Shown: in pieces, positions 1 through 9,710 of the stretch
Numbering within the stretch: the first letter of the stretch is position 1
Layout: every line of letters starts with the position of its first letter
Source: Pseudoalteromonas sp. SMS1
GTDB taxonomy: Bacteria; Pseudomonadota; Gammaproteobacteria; Enterobacterales; Alteromonadaceae
Assembly: GCF_021530565.1 (NCBI RefSeq)
Contig: NZ_JAKGBI010000002.1
Coordinates: 186,001-250,000, forward strand
Direction of reading: 5' to 3'
Length of the DNA: 64,000 nucleotides
Program-made: the position numbers and the translations under genes
The notes under the pieces: generated by a model
The model's input: the letters and a program-made list of their open reading frames with translations, nothing else
What the model was told of the DNA's origin: nothing
The model's database searches: none

Positions 1-39
1 CGGTCTTCATAACATAACAAGGCATACTAAGCGCCGCCA

Positions 40-525
40 ATGATTAAATACCTTATTAATGTCATCATCTTTATTGTTGTTCTATCTGCCGCCTTTACTT
101 ATCAAGAACTCGGCATGCTCGAAGATGACGGCGGACAATCGGCCCCTTATTTTTCATTACCAATCATGAGTGATGAATCTCAACGCTACAATATCAGTCA
201 ACTACAAGGCGAGCGCTCTGTCGTCTACTTCTTTGCACCTTGGTGCAATATTTGCCGTTACAGCATGCCAAATATAGATAAACTGCACCGCCTAGGCAAA
301 GTCAATGCGGTGGCGATTGCATTGGACTTTCAAAGTATTGAGGAAATAGAAGCATTTAGTAAAGACTTAGATCTGAGTATGCCAATTTTACTAGGCAATC
401 AAAAAATAGCCCAAGACTATAAAGTCAAAGCTTACCCGACGTATTACGTCATGGATCCCGAATTAAAAATTATTGAGCGTTCAATCGGTTATTCTAGTGA
501 GCTTGGTATCCGCTTACGCTTGTAA
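40..525 (+). CDS. TlpA/ResA-like membrane-anchored thioredoxin-fold protein
   Basis: A 161-residue protein with one N-terminal hydrophobic segment (about residues 4-20), then a redoxin/thioredoxin domain. The active site is a CxxC pair in FFAPWCNICRYSMP, and a cis-proline motif (AYPTYYV) follows near the C-terminus. The family reduces or isomerises disulfides on the periplasmic side of the inner membrane, often in cytochrome c maturation or protection of envelope proteins; the partner here cannot be told. An in-frame stop at 28-30 supports the ATG at 40. The gene may end an operon that begins left of the window. Fold and CxxC are certain; the physiological role is open (TlpA, DsbE and ScsD types are all possible). 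Confidence 0.8.
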   Translation: MIKYLINVIIFIVVLSAAFTYQELGMLEDDGGQSAPYFSLPIMSDESQRYNISQLQGERSVVYFFAPWCNICRYSMPNIDKLHRLGKVNAVAIALDFQSIEEIEAFSKDLDLSMPILLGNQKIAQDYKVKAYPTYYVMDPELKIIERSIGYSSELGIRLRL

Positions 526-526
526 A

Positions 527-551
527 AAAGTGTATATTCATCACACACTTT
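527..551 (+). terminator. Weak hairpin after the thioredoxin-like gene
   Basis: The arms AAAGTGT (527-533) and ACACTTT (545-551) are perfect reverse complements with an 11-base loop. The stem starts right at the stop codon, but no long T-tract follows, so this may be only a weak terminator or a stabilising 3' end. Confidence 0.3.
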
Positions 552-637
552 ATTACCTAAACCCCAAATAAATAAACGCTTTTATTGCATACACTGTCCA
601 GCAAATTTAACTAATTTTATGCCAAAGGGACTCGACA

Positions 638-2710
638 ATGTTTGCACCCACCGCTTTAAAACGCTTTACGTTATCTCCGCTCATGTTGTGCATGGCTGTA
701 TCAGCCAATGCACAATCGCAGCAAAAAGATATGGAACACATTGAAGTTATTTATAAGCGCAGCTCTATTACCTCAGAAATCACTGAAGACACCGAAAAAT
801 TAATTGAAATGCCTGGTGCCATGGGGGATCCATTGCGCGCTGTCTTTGCACTCCCTGGGGTGGTCGCTGCTGGCGGTTCAATGAGTGAGCCCGCAGTGCG
901 CGGTTCATCTCCAAGTGACAATATGTTTGAAGTGGATTTTATGCCCGCAGGCTATATCTTTCATGATTTTGGTAGCTCCATTTTCAATCGTCATATCATC
1001 CAAGATTTCCAACTTTATTCTGCCGGTTATGGCGCTGGGTATAGCAATGCAACCGGCGCCGTATTCGATGTCACGTTACGCAACCCCAAATACCAACCAA
1101 TCACAACAACCCTTGACTTTACGATGTTCAATGCTGGTTTTTTCGTTGAGGGTCAAGCGACAGAAAATACCGCATTTTATGTCTCAGGTCGAAAAAGTAC
1201 CCTCCCCCTATTTTTTAGTGAAGGGGAAGAGTTGGAGGATGATGACGGTGAGCCAAACGGTATCATCGTCAATGATGCTCCAGATGATCATGACTACCAA
1301 GGCAAGTTTCTTTGGGATATTAATAGCAACAATACACTGACCTTTAACTTTACTGGTGCTGAAGACTCAGCGGCAGCTGGGTTCAATGAGCGCTCTGAGT
1401 TAGCTCAAAAGACACCAGAGTTCCAAGGAGATGCTAGATTTATTCGAGAATTTAACAGCCAAAATATCCTCTGGGATCATTACAATAAAAAGTTTCATTT
1501 ACGCGTTGGGGTTGGCGCACTCGATCATTCAGGTCGACTAGAGTACGGAAAGCTAGCGACCAAAACATCAGGCTTTTTTGAGCAAGAAAGTGAAAAACAA
1601 TTTACTTATAAAGCACGACTTAACTACTCACTCAATAGTGAACATAGATTCATCTTTGACGCAGCTTACTTTGATAATGAGACATCATATGAATACGATA
1701 CGTTTCAATATCTTTGTACCGAGTTAGACCCTGATTGTGATCTTAAAAAAGGGGAACGTATTTCAGGAAAGCGCAGTATTGATGTGGACTCTGGGTTTGT
1801 CGGAGTGACTCATGTTTGGCAACCTAATGCGCTTTGGCAAACTGAAGTGGGCGTGCAGAGTCAACACAATCGTTATACAAACGAGACCTTTACTTCGCCT
1901 AGAGCAGCTGTGAATTACTATGTGACACCCGATAGTGTCATCTCTGCAAAAATTGGTCGCTATAATCGCATGCAAGATGTGGAGCATATCCTACCTGAAA
2001 TTGGCAATCCAAAGCTTAAATCTCAAGTTGCCACACACAGTACGTTAGGTTTTAGACAAACGCTAGAAAATGAATGGTCATGGTCAGTTGAAGCGTATTA
2101 CAAGACCATGGAAGACCTGCCACTTGCAATTGATGAGGGACCTGATGCGCACTTGCTGTACGACAACCAAGTAGAAGGCAGGGCTTATGGGGTGGATATT
2201 TTAATCAACAAGAACAAAACGGATAACTGGTACGGTTGGGTTGCTCTCAGTTACGCAAAAAGTGAACGTACTGATTTGCGGCGCAACATCACGCGTGACT
2301 ACTACGCTGATACGCCATTGGTTTTCAACGCTGTGTTCCACTATGAAATCAATGCGCTTTGGCAAGGTGGGTTTAACTTTACGGCACGCAGTGGACAAGC
2401 TTACACACCCATTGTCGGTGTAAGAGAAAACCCAGATCATGAAGATCGCTTCTTACCCGTCTACGGTGACCCATTTTCTGAGCGCTTCAAAACCTACCAC
2501 CGTTTAGACGTGCGTTTTGAACGTAAAACGCAATTATTTGGACTTGATGGTAAGTTAATTTTTGAATTAATGAACGCATATGGCCAAGACAACGTAGCAT
2601 TTATAGATTTGGATTATGACAAAGTTAAATCCGTGAATGATTTATATATCAAAGAAGAAAACGATGATTTTGAAATGAGGCCTTCTATTGGTTTTAGCGT
2701 CACTTTTTAA
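638..2710 (+). CDS. TonB-dependent receptor (short type, plug plus beta-barrel)
   Basis: A 690-residue outer-membrane receptor with a Sec signal peptide (about residues 1-25, ending ANAQ). A plug domain covers roughly residues 45-150 (DPLRAVFALPGV, AVRGSSP), and a beta-barrel ends in a terminal phenylalanine (GFSVTF), the usual BAM signal. It presumably imports an unknown ligand with TonB-ExbBD energy. It is shorter than the three receptors at 9.7-19.5 kb and lacks their shared N-terminus, so it belongs to another subfamily. GGGA 8 bases before the ATG acts as ribosome binding site. No ligand-specific neighbour (hydrolase, ABC permease) is present, so the substrate is unknown. Confidence 0.85.
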   Translation: MFAPTALKRFTLSPLMLCMAVSANAQSQQKDMEHIEVIYKRSSITSEITEDTEKLIEMPGAMGDPLRAVFALPGVVAAGGSMSEPAVRGSSPSDNMFEVDFMPAGYIFHDFGSSIFNRHIIQDFQLYSAGYGAGYSNATGAVFDVTLRNPKYQPITTTLDFTMFNAGFFVEGQATENTAFYVSGRKSTLPLFFSEGEELEDDDGEPNGIIVNDAPDDHDYQGKFLWDINSNNTLTFNFTGAEDSAAAGFNERSELAQKTPEFQGDARFIREFNSQNILWDHYNKKFHLRVGVGALDHSGRLEYGKLATKTSGFFEQESEKQFTYKARLNYSLNSEHRFIFDAAYFDNETSYEYDTFQYLCTELDPDCDLKKGERISGKRSIDVDSGFVGVTHVWQPNALWQTEVGVQSQHNRYTNETFTSPRAAVNYYVTPDSVISAKIGRYNRMQDVEHILPEIGNPKLKSQVATHSTLGFRQTLENEWSWSVEAYYKTMEDLPLAIDEGPDAHLLYDNQVEGRAYGVDILINKNKTDNWYGWVALSYAKSERTDLRRNITRDYYADTPLVFNAVFHYEINALWQGGFNFTARSGQAYTPIVGVRENPDHEDRFLPVYGDPFSERFKTYHRLDVRFERKTQLFGLDGKLIFELMNAYGQDNVAFIDLDYDKVKSVNDLYIKEENDDFEMRPSIGFSVTF

Positions 2711-2880
2711 GGAAAGGTGACCCGTTTATTTAATAGAGGGGTCATGTAATCCATCCCCTCACATAGCACTAACAAACAACCTACTCTCCTAAATAAGGCA
2801 TGGCGAGCAAGTAATTGCCACTTGCGTTTTTCGCCAACGCCTTGCATGATCGGCGCGTTTAAAACCCTTGGAGTAAATTC

Positions 2881-3159
2881 ATGCCAAAAGCTTGCGCCTA
2901 TCACATTTTAGTAAAAACCGAAAAAGAATGCTTAGCGATAAAAGCGAAACTAGATAAAGGGGGTGATTTTAATAAACTTGCAAAGCAGCACTCGACTTGC
3001 CCTTCGAAAAAAAGAGGGGGTGATTTAGGTGAATTTAATAAAGGCGACATGGTAAAAGCCTTTGACGATGTTGTATTTAAAAAGCCGCTGTACGAAGTAC
3101 ATGGCCCAGTTAAAACCAAGTTTGGCTTCCACTTAATCAAGACCGTCTATCGTTCATAA
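2881..3159 (+). CDS. ppiC: Peptidyl-prolyl cis-trans isomerase C (parvulin)
   Basis: A 92-residue single-domain parvulin, almost the same length as E. coli PpiC (93). Visible family motifs are the N-terminal ACAYHILVKTEKEC, the central GGDLGEFNKGDMVKAFD and the C-terminal GPVKTKFGFHLIK. It catalyses cis-trans isomerisation of prolyl bonds; with no signal peptide it is cytosolic. A GGAG box 8 bases upstream supports the ATG. It stands alone between a receptor gene and grxA in the same direction. Confidence 0.93.
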   Translation: MPKACAYHILVKTEKECLAIKAKLDKGGDFNKLAKQHSTCPSKKRGGDLGEFNKGDMVKAFDDVVFKKPLYEVHGPVKTKFGFHLIKTVYRS

Positions 3160-3280
3160 CAATCAAGCATCCTTAGCCCAATCTAAAAAACAGATTGCCC
3201 TAATAGGTTTTAATCAATTTTCATTACATTTAGTTGCACTATACTGAGTGTCATTGCAAATACTAAGAGAGAATTGAATT

Positions 3281-3544
3281 ATGTTTACTGTTATTTTTGG
3301 TCGTGAAGGCTGTCCTTACTGTGTACGTGCAAAAGATCTAGCAACTCGTTTGAAAGAGTCGAGAGACGATTTTAACTTTCGCTACGTCGACATTAACAAA
3401 GAAGGTGTGAGCAAAGCGGACCTAGAAAAGTCAGCTGGTAAGCCTTGTAACACTGTACCACAAATCTTTATCGACCAAGATCATATTGGTGGTTTTGATG
3501 ATTTTGAAGCGTATGCAAAGGAAAATTTGGGGTTATACCAGTAG
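3281..3544 (+). CDS. grxA: Glutaredoxin 1
   Basis: An 87-residue glutaredoxin with the dithiol active site CPYC at residues 11-14, the cis-proline motif TVPQIF and the glutathione-binding GGFDDF. Length and motifs match GrxA (E. coli 85 residues) rather than GrxC. It reduces ribonucleotide reductase and mixed disulfides with glutathione in the cytosol. It has its own upstream gap of about 120 bp, so it is probably transcribed alone. Confidence 0.93.
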   Translation: MFTVIFGREGCPYCVRAKDLATRLKESRDDFNFRYVDINKEGVSKADLEKSAGKPCNTVPQIFIDQDHIGGFDDFEAYAKENLGLYQ

Positions 3545-3635
3545 GCAAAAAAAAACTTTTGTTTATTTTTTGGCCTATATCAAGCACCTACAAATTTAAT
3601 GCCAATTTATACAAGCATTTATTTTTTCTTTACTG

Positions 3636-3667
3636 TACAATGCCGCCTCTTTTAAATTGTTGAGGCG
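3636..3667 (+). promoter_or_regulatory. Possible -10 box and SD-sequestering hairpin before deaD
   Basis: TACAAT at 3636-3641 resembles a -10 element, without a clear -35 box. CGCCTC (3644-3649) can pair with GAGGCG (3662-3667), burying the Shine-Dalgarno GAGG just before the deaD ATG. The two readings compete: a start near 3648 would remove the left arm of the hairpin, while a start further upstream would keep it. Confidence 0.3.
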
Positions 3668-3672
3668 CATTA

Positions 3673-5571
3673 ATGTCAGAACCAGTAACGTTTGAATCTT
3701 TAGACCTTTCTCCTGCAATCCTTAAAGCAGTCGAAGAGCTAGGATATCAATCACCTTCTGAGATCCAGGCTCAATGTATACCGTTATTGCTAGAAAGAAA
3801 GGACGTACTGGGACTAGCGCAAACGGGTACGGGCAAGACGGCAGCTTTCGCACTGCCGCTATTAAACAATGTTGACGCATCCGTTAAGCAACCACAAATT
3901 TTAGTACTTACTCCAACGCGTGAACTTGCTCTGCAAGTTGCTGAAGCGTTTGAGCAGTACGCAAAATACACCAGAGGCGTAGAAGTACTCGCGCTTTATG
4001 GTGGTCAAAGCTATGGCGTGCAGTTAAGTGCACTTCGTCGTGGCGCACAGATCATCGTGGCAACTCCGGGGCGTTTAATCGACCATATTAACCGTAAGAC
4101 CATTGATCTTTCTAATCTAAATGCATTGGTACTAGACGAAGCAGATGAGATGCTACGCATGGGCTTTATCGATGATGTTGAAAACATCATGGAACAAACG
4201 CCAGAAGAAAAGCAAACATGCCTTTTCTCTGCAACAATGCCTAAGCAGATACAATCTATCTGCTCTAAGTACTTAGATAATGCAGAACAAGTAAAAATCA
4301 CTCCACGTAACTCAACTGTAGACACAATTGAGCAAGTATACTGGCGTGCAACAACGCACAAAAACAAAGCAATCGTTCGTTTCTTAGAAGCGGAAGATTA
4401 CGATGCTTCTATCGTATTTGTGCGTACTCGTAACGACACTGTTCAGCTGGCTGAACTACTTGAGCGTGAAGGGTTCTCTGCTGCACCGCTTAATGGTGAC
4501 ATGAACCAACAAGCACGTGAGCGCACAGTTGAAAGACTGAAAAGCGGTTTACTAGACATCGTTATTGCTACTGATGTTGCGGCACGTGGTCTAGATGTTG
4601 ATCGTCTAAGCCTTGTTATCAACTACGATATTCCACAAGACAGCGAAGCATACGTTCACCGTATTGGCCGTACAGGTCGTGCTGGCCGTAAAGGTAAAGC
4701 TATCTTGTTCGTAAAAGGCAATGAGCGTTATTTACTACGTAACATCATGCGTCATACTCGCTCAGATATCGAGCAAGTTGAGCTACCAAGTGCAAAAATC
4801 GTTGAACAAAAGCGTATTGAAGCACTTCAGAACAAGCTAAGCATGTCACTTGATCACAAAGACATTGAGTTCTTCAGTGAGGTAGCACAAGGTCTAGGTG
4901 AAAAGCTAGAACTGAGCCAAGAGCAACTTGCAGCTGCACTTCTATGCCTAGCTCAACAGCAATCTCCGCTTAAAGTTGAAGAAATCAAAGTTCAGCAGCG
5001 TGAACGTCGTGATCGTGACGGCAATCGTGACCGCCGTGATGATAGACGCGGTGAGCGTGGTGATCGTGGTGACAGAAAAGGTCGCCGTAACACTGGCCCT
5101 ATGGATACATACCGTATTGAAGTGGGTCGCGAGCACGGTGTTCAAGTTAAGAACATTGTGGGCGCAATCGCGAACGAAGCTGACATCTCAAGTAAGTTTA
5201 TCGGTGAAATCCGTTTATTTGATGAGCACAGTACCGTTCAGCTTCCACAAGATATGCCAGCTGAAACACTCACACACTTCCAAGGTGTTCACATTTGTCA
5301 ACGCCCAATGAAGATGACCAAGAGTACGCACCCAGCCGATCAAGCACGCGGCAATGGTGGTAATCGCCGTGAAGGTGGTCGACGTTTTGAAGAGCGTGGT
5401 GAGCGTCGTGACGGTGGCCGTCGCTTTGAAGAGCGTGGTGAACGTCGTGATGGCGGCAAGCGTAGCTTCCGTGACCCTCGCAGCGATAAGCGTCGTGACG
5501 GTAACAGAGATGGTAACCGTGACAACCGCCGTAAAAACAGCAACGAGCGTAACGAAATCAACTTCTCATAA
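3673..5571 (+). CDS. deaD: DEAD-box ATP-dependent RNA helicase DeaD/CsdA
   Basis: A 632-residue helicase. The Q-motif lies near residues 20-33, motif I AQTGTGKT at 49-56, motif II DEAD at 155-158, then SAT and the C-terminal helicase lobe (ARGLDVDRL, HRIGRTGRAGR). A DbpA-type RNA-binding domain follows (about residues 478-550, TYRIEVGREHGVQVKNIVGA). The last 80 residues form a basic Arg/Gly/Glu/Asp tail with a tandem 13-residue repeat (GRRFEERGERRDG twice). This order is diagnostic of DeaD, which unwinds structured mRNA and helps ribosome assembly and mRNA decay in the cold. A strong terminator follows. Confidence 0.95.
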   Translation: MSEPVTFESLDLSPAILKAVEELGYQSPSEIQAQCIPLLLERKDVLGLAQTGTGKTAAFALPLLNNVDASVKQPQILVLTPTRELALQVAEAFEQYAKYTRGVEVLALYGGQSYGVQLSALRRGAQIIVATPGRLIDHINRKTIDLSNLNALVLDEADEMLRMGFIDDVENIMEQTPEEKQTCLFSATMPKQIQSICSKYLDNAEQVKITPRNSTVDTIEQVYWRATTHKNKAIVRFLEAEDYDASIVFVRTRNDTVQLAELLEREGFSAAPLNGDMNQQARERTVERLKSGLLDIVIATDVAARGLDVDRLSLVINYDIPQDSEAYVHRIGRTGRAGRKGKAILFVKGNERYLLRNIMRHTRSDIEQVELPSAKIVEQKRIEALQNKLSMSLDHKDIEFFSEVAQGLGEKLELSQEQLAAALLCLAQQQSPLKVEEIKVQQRERRDRDGNRDRRDDRRGERGDRGDRKGRRNTGPMDTYRIEVGREHGVQVKNIVGAIANEADISSKFIGEIRLFDEHSTVQLPQDMPAETLTHFQGVHICQRPMKMTKSTHPADQARGNGGNRREGGRRFEERGERRDGGRRFEERGERRDGGKRSFRDPRSDKRRDGNRDGNRDNRRKNSNERNEINFS

Positions 5572-5587
5572 GTTGAAACACGTATAG

Positions 5588-5620
5588 AAAAAGCCGCTTC
5601 TCAATAGCGGCTTTTTTGTT
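5588..5620 (+). terminator. Rho-independent terminator of deaD
   Basis: AAGCCGCT (5591-5598) pairs with AGCGGCTT (5606-5613) across a 7-base loop and is followed by a T-tract. It sits 17 bases after the deaD stop codon. Confidence 0.9.
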
Positions 5621-5690
5621 TTTAGTGACCGTTCGCAATAGCGTTGACACTTTCAAGCTTAAACTGACCCCCTACTGGTCAATATGCTGA

Positions 5691-6527
5691 TTACAGTGCC
5701 CGACCCAGCCAATCTCTGGGATCAAAACGAAAATAACTGACTAACAGGTTAAATAACTCTGGGTTTTCTTGTTTTAGCTCATTGGGCTTTTCAATAAAAG
5801 TCTCTGTCAGCACCGCAAAATATTCTGCTTCATTGGTCGCCCCATACTCATGTATGACATGAGGCATATGATATGCCAACTGCATCTTTAGCTGATTGTA
5901 TGCTCGACCCAGCACATCACCCCAATGCTGATAGCTGATATTTTTGGGTAGTTCAGGTGTACCATTGGTATTTCCAGCTTGTTGATCAAGTTGATGGGCA
6001 AATTCATGAAACACCAAATTGTGTCCATCCCCGGGTAATCGATTGCCTTCTAACACATCATGCCAACTTAGCACTAATGTGCCGCCAGGCCATGACTCGC
6101 CTTGCCTAACGGCAGTATGATAACTGATCAACCCGGCACTATCTTTATTTGTTTGCGGCGCATAATATTGGCTTGGATATAACAGCACTTCTTTCACATT
6201 AGGATAAAGCGGCCAGGCTTGATTAATCACCAAAAGGCAGGCATCCGCAGCAATAATTAAAGCCATTGGTCGAGTGACTTTCAAGCCATCCCTACCCAGT
6301 ACCCTTTTCTCCCCTAAAAACCAGATGATATGCCGCTCCAACTTTTCTCTATCGTGGTCAGTCATATTTCGGTAGATAGGCATGTATTTTAACAGCACTT
6401 TTTTATCGGCATTCGACAACGTGTGCTGCTGATATTTTCTGTGCCAGAAAAACCTTTTTATCTCATCCAAACGCCAATAAACCACCACAAACACGACTAA
6501 AAAGACGAGTAACATTACATTTATCAT
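5691..6527 (-). CDS. mtfA: MtfA-type zinc peptidase (Mlc titration factor family, M90)
   Basis: A 278-residue protein with an N-terminal membrane helix (about residues 3-19) and a zinc-peptidase signature HEFAH at 174-178 in LVFHEFAHQLDQ. Conserved family stretches are VLLYPSQYY and GGTLVLSWHDVL. In E. coli, MtfA binds and inactivates the repressor Mlc and has aminopeptidase activity, linking it to glucose PTS control. The N-terminal anchor makes this copy probably membrane-bound, unlike the soluble E. coli protein. It is convergent with deaD. Family assignment is firm; the Mlc link is by homology only. Confidence 0.88.
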   Translation of the reverse strand: MINVMLLVFLVVFVVVYWRLDEIKRFFWHRKYQQHTLSNADKKVLLKYMPIYRNMTDHDREKLERHIIWFLGEKRVLGRDGLKVTRPMALIIAADACLLVINQAWPLYPNVKEVLLYPSQYYAPQTNKDSAGLISYHTAVRQGESWPGGTLVLSWHDVLEGNRLPGDGHNLVFHEFAHQLDQQAGNTNGTPELPKNISYQHWGDVLGRAYNQLKMQLAYHMPHVIHEYGATNEAEYFAVLTETFIEKPNELKQENPELFNLLVSYFRFDPRDWLGRAL

Positions 6528-6631
6528 ACTTGCTCATTGCTTATGCTTTTTAATTTAAGTGTGTGCATATCGGCGCCTTTTCAACAAAAATTTGATAAAA
6601 TTCGAAAAAAAGTACCAACGAATAATAAGTC

Positions 6632-8962
6632 ATGTCGCTGCCAATTGAATCCATAAAAGAGCAATTTTTAAACACCATTTCAAAACAAGATGTTGTGGTT
6701 ACCGCTGCAACCGGATCAGGTAAATCTACACAGTTACCAATTTGGGCGGCGACGCAAGGTAAAGTTTTGGTCGTAGAACCTAGGCGCATTGCCTGTACCT
6801 CTCTCGCAGAATATGTGGCGTCGCTGTGTGCTAGCCAACTTGGTGAAAAAGTAGGTTATGCCATCCGTTTTGAAACCGTCTTTAGCGATGATACAAACAT
6901 CATTTTTGTCACGCCCGGCGTTGCTCTGCGATGGTACTTTGAAGACAAACTGGCCGCTTTTTCACATGTTGTCTTAGATGAATTTCACGAGCGCAGATGG
7001 GACATGGATTTACTATTGGCACTTCTCAAACAGCATAATCAACACCGTCTCGTACTCACATCCGCCACTCTAAATGCAGATAGATTGAGCCGTTATTTAA
7101 CTGCCCCCATATTGCACAGTGAAGGCAACATGTATCCCGTGGAAGAGCACTTTATCGCCAAGGAGCCACGCATGATGCCCAAGAAAGAGCAGTTAACAGA
7201 GCGGGTTATGGCAGCTTGCACACACGCTCAATCGATGACACGTGGCGATATCCTTGTTTTTTTACCAGGCAAAGGGGAGATCTTGGCTTGCCTATCGGCA
7301 CTCAAGCCTTTAAATGCACTGGTGGTCACTTTGTACAGTGGTTGTAGCAAACTTCAGCAACAACTCGCACTTGGTATCCAAACACAACAGCGAATCATCT
7401 TGGCAACCAATGTTGCAGAAACGTCTTTGACAATCCCTAACGTCACCTGTGTGATAGACTCTGGGCTTGAAAGACGTACGCACCTTAGAAATGGTAAAAC
7501 CGTTTTAGGACTCGATGCAATTGGCCGAGACTCAGCAAAACAGCGCCTAGGTCGAGCCGGTCGTACACAGGCCGGGACTTGTATCAGGTTATACGGACAA
7601 TATGCACCTCTTATAGAGCGCACACCACCAGAAATACAAAGAGAGGCGCTCACAGAGCTTGTCTTGGCTGCTGGTTGTGCTTCTAGTGGGGTTGATACCC
7701 TCGACTTCATAGACCCACTCCCTTGCGCTTCAAAAGAAAGAGCCCTGAAAGTTCTCTCTGATATTGGTGCATTAGACCAACATCAAAAAGCCACCGATCT
7801 CGGCAACTTACTATACCCCTTACCCATTGATGCCGAATTAGGCTACCTTATTGCTCGCATGCCCTCAGGTGCCCTAAAGCAAGCCGCCATTGATGCTATC
7901 TCTGTCATTTCTGTACCTGCTCGCGTATATCAACTGCCAAATAACATAGAGCAGTTAGAACAGCTTACTGCCCTTTTTCCAAATGGGTGCGATTTAGAGC
8001 TTATCATCGCGCTGATCAGAGGTAAGCTCGATGATTTACTTCACATCGAGTCAGACGCATTGGCCGAAGCACAGCAATTTAGCAATCAACTACGCGAGGC
8101 TTTCTCCGTGCCAAGCCTAGAACACGCGGCAAGCTATGATAGAAGTGCACTTATTGATGCCATGGCAAAGGCAAAACCTGATTGGGTATTTGTAAAAAGA
8201 CAAAATCGTCGTGGTGGATTCGGCAATGGCGAAATTGAAGTGTCACCGTCTAAGACATCAAGGGTGTCAGAAAATACGGACGCTATGTTAGTATTAGACA
8301 CTTTTGCACTTGCAGGTAAAGGTACGAAACAAGCAACGACTATGGCGACGATTGCCGCACCGATGTCTTTGAAGTCTCTCTCCGACTTAGGGCTCACAAC
8401 CACCGCTTATACCAATGCGTATATGGATGACACGGGTATTCATATCGAGGCTCAGATGCAATATGCCGGTGTCAACATTGCCCAAAAAACCTTGCTAGCC
8501 GACGATAGCAATCTCATTGATGCCTGTGTTATGTTGATTGAATCAGGCGATTTATTCCCTGGTCTATATGCGACTATCAACACAAGTATTCAACAGCACT
8601 CTTTATATTATAAATATGAGAAAATAGATAAGAAAACACCAGAAATAAAACATTACCTTTATGACAAGATAAAACAACTTGGCATTAGTGAGCAGGCAGA
8701 TTTAGAGTTAATTGAAGAAAGTGATTTATTATTTAATGATCTGGATGAATGGATTTTAGCGCCCTTTATAGAAAAGCACCCTATAAAAGTAACACTCCCA
8801 GAACTAGAAGTATCTGTAAATTATAATTTCTTATCAAAACGAATCGTAATTGAATACATTTCAGGAGCGAGAAAAGAAGCACCGAAACGCTGGGAATTGC
8901 CGAGTTGGCAGGGATTTAAAATTCAATATAAAAAGGCAAGTAAAGTTGTCGACATAAAATAA
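6632..8962 (+). CDS. DExH-box ATP-dependent helicase, HrpB-like
   Basis: A 776-residue superfamily 2 helicase with motif I AATGSGKSTQLP near residues 24-35, PRR motif VVEPRRIA, motif II DEFH in VVLDEFHERRWDMDLL, SAT, the TNVAETSLTIP strand and motif VI QRLGRAGRTQAG. DEFH instead of DEAH and the overall order match the HrpB branch. The C-terminal third diverges from typical HrpB and its last ~120 codons are clearly richer in A/T than the rest, so it may be a paralogue or a fast-evolving copy. It likely remodels RNA, with substrate unknown. It is transcribed divergently from mtfA across about 100 bp; the ribosome binding site is weak. Confidence 0.82.
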   Translation: MSLPIESIKEQFLNTISKQDVVVTAATGSGKSTQLPIWAATQGKVLVVEPRRIACTSLAEYVASLCASQLGEKVGYAIRFETVFSDDTNIIFVTPGVALRWYFEDKLAAFSHVVLDEFHERRWDMDLLLALLKQHNQHRLVLTSATLNADRLSRYLTAPILHSEGNMYPVEEHFIAKEPRMMPKKEQLTERVMAACTHAQSMTRGDILVFLPGKGEILACLSALKPLNALVVTLYSGCSKLQQQLALGIQTQQRIILATNVAETSLTIPNVTCVIDSGLERRTHLRNGKTVLGLDAIGRDSAKQRLGRAGRTQAGTCIRLYGQYAPLIERTPPEIQREALTELVLAAGCASSGVDTLDFIDPLPCASKERALKVLSDIGALDQHQKATDLGNLLYPLPIDAELGYLIARMPSGALKQAAIDAISVISVPARVYQLPNNIEQLEQLTALFPNGCDLELIIALIRGKLDDLLHIESDALAEAQQFSNQLREAFSVPSLEHAASYDRSALIDAMAKAKPDWVFVKRQNRRGGFGNGEIEVSPSKTSRVSENTDAMLVLDTFALAGKGTKQATTMATIAAPMSLKSLSDLGLTTTAYTNAYMDDTGIHIEAQMQYAGVNIAQKTLLADDSNLIDACVMLIESGDLFPGLYATINTSIQQHSLYYKYEKIDKKTPEIKHYLYDKIKQLGISEQADLELIEESDLLFNDLDEWILAPFIEKHPIKVTLPELEVSVNYNFLSKRIVIEYISGARKEAPKRWELPSWQGFKIQYKKASKVVDIK

Positions 8963-9002
8963 AAACGGCACTCAAAGCTTCATTTTTATTTATTAACAGC
9001 TA

Positions 9003-9313
9003 GCGGGGGGTTCGTGACCCCCTGCATGATGTGTCTTTCACCGTCACTGGCATATAGGTAGAAGAAATATCTGTATAACCATCATTATCAGTCACTCTCT
9101 TTTTAACTCTGGTGGAAAATTTGGGACAGTATCTCCCTAGCTCAAATACTTGTATCTACTAGAGTGTGCCCCCTGATAGACACGCTCCACCCAGCACTCT
9201 ACTTTTGAAATCTGACCATCCCTATCCGTTAATAAATTACGGATAGCCACTCGTGCGATCGCGATTAAACCGAGCACCCAATATCCACCTTGCTTGCGCC
9301 ATGCCGTCGCCAT
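9003..9313 (-). pseudogene. Possible remnant of a PKD/Ig-like repeat protein
   Basis: Two overlapping minus-strand frames read like parts of one protein. One frame (9137-9313, starting ATG, 58 codons) contains NLLTDRDGQISKVECWVERV. The other (9003-9155, 51 codons, no start) contains RVTDNDGYTDISSTYMPVTV. Both resemble the DxDG-plus-strand ends of PKD or related surface-protein repeats. They sit in different frames and overlap by 19 bases, as expected after a frameshift in a decaying gene. No clear ribosome binding site is present. The assignment rests on motif resemblance only. Confidence 0.3.
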
Positions 9314-9710
9314 TCTCTGATGTTAGCAGTTTCATTGTGTGAGAAAGGTACAGATGCACGACTGGATAGCGTTAACTATCAGTGTGAAGCTCCATTATGT
9401 ATTTAGCGAGAGGTATATTTGCCACCTGAATAACAGCTTGTATTACCTCTATATGCAGGTGAAGTTACCGACTGTGTATAAATTTACTGGCTTATTATCC
9501 GCGATAAGCATGCTGACTAGCTCCTATAAATACTAAAAATACAGCGCAAAAAAACATTTTAAATCCGCGCCAAAACATTAGCTTCATAGCACTTATCAAC
9601 AAAAAAATTAACATACCGAACTATAAATACAGATTGAAAATTTGTAAGTTTTAACCATATTAATACACTTATTTTTACAGCGCCCTTTCATACTTTTTAT
9701 TGACATAAAA

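Noticed and set aside
885..1340. 151-codon frame inside the first TonB receptor gene
   Set aside because: Out-of-frame shadow of a clear receptor gene.
5340..5561. Arg/Ser-rich minus-strand open frame of 73 codons
   Set aside because: It is the antisense shadow of the repetitive Arg/Gly tail of deaD, with no independent ribosome site.
9006..9022. GGGGGT/ACCCCC hairpin as terminator of the helicase gene
   Set aside because: The stem is GC-rich but no T-tract follows on the plus strand, and it lies inside the remnant coding frame.
9339..9536. 65-codon open frame in the spacer after the helicase
   Set aside because: No ribosome site, odd composition and no recognisable motif; probably chance.
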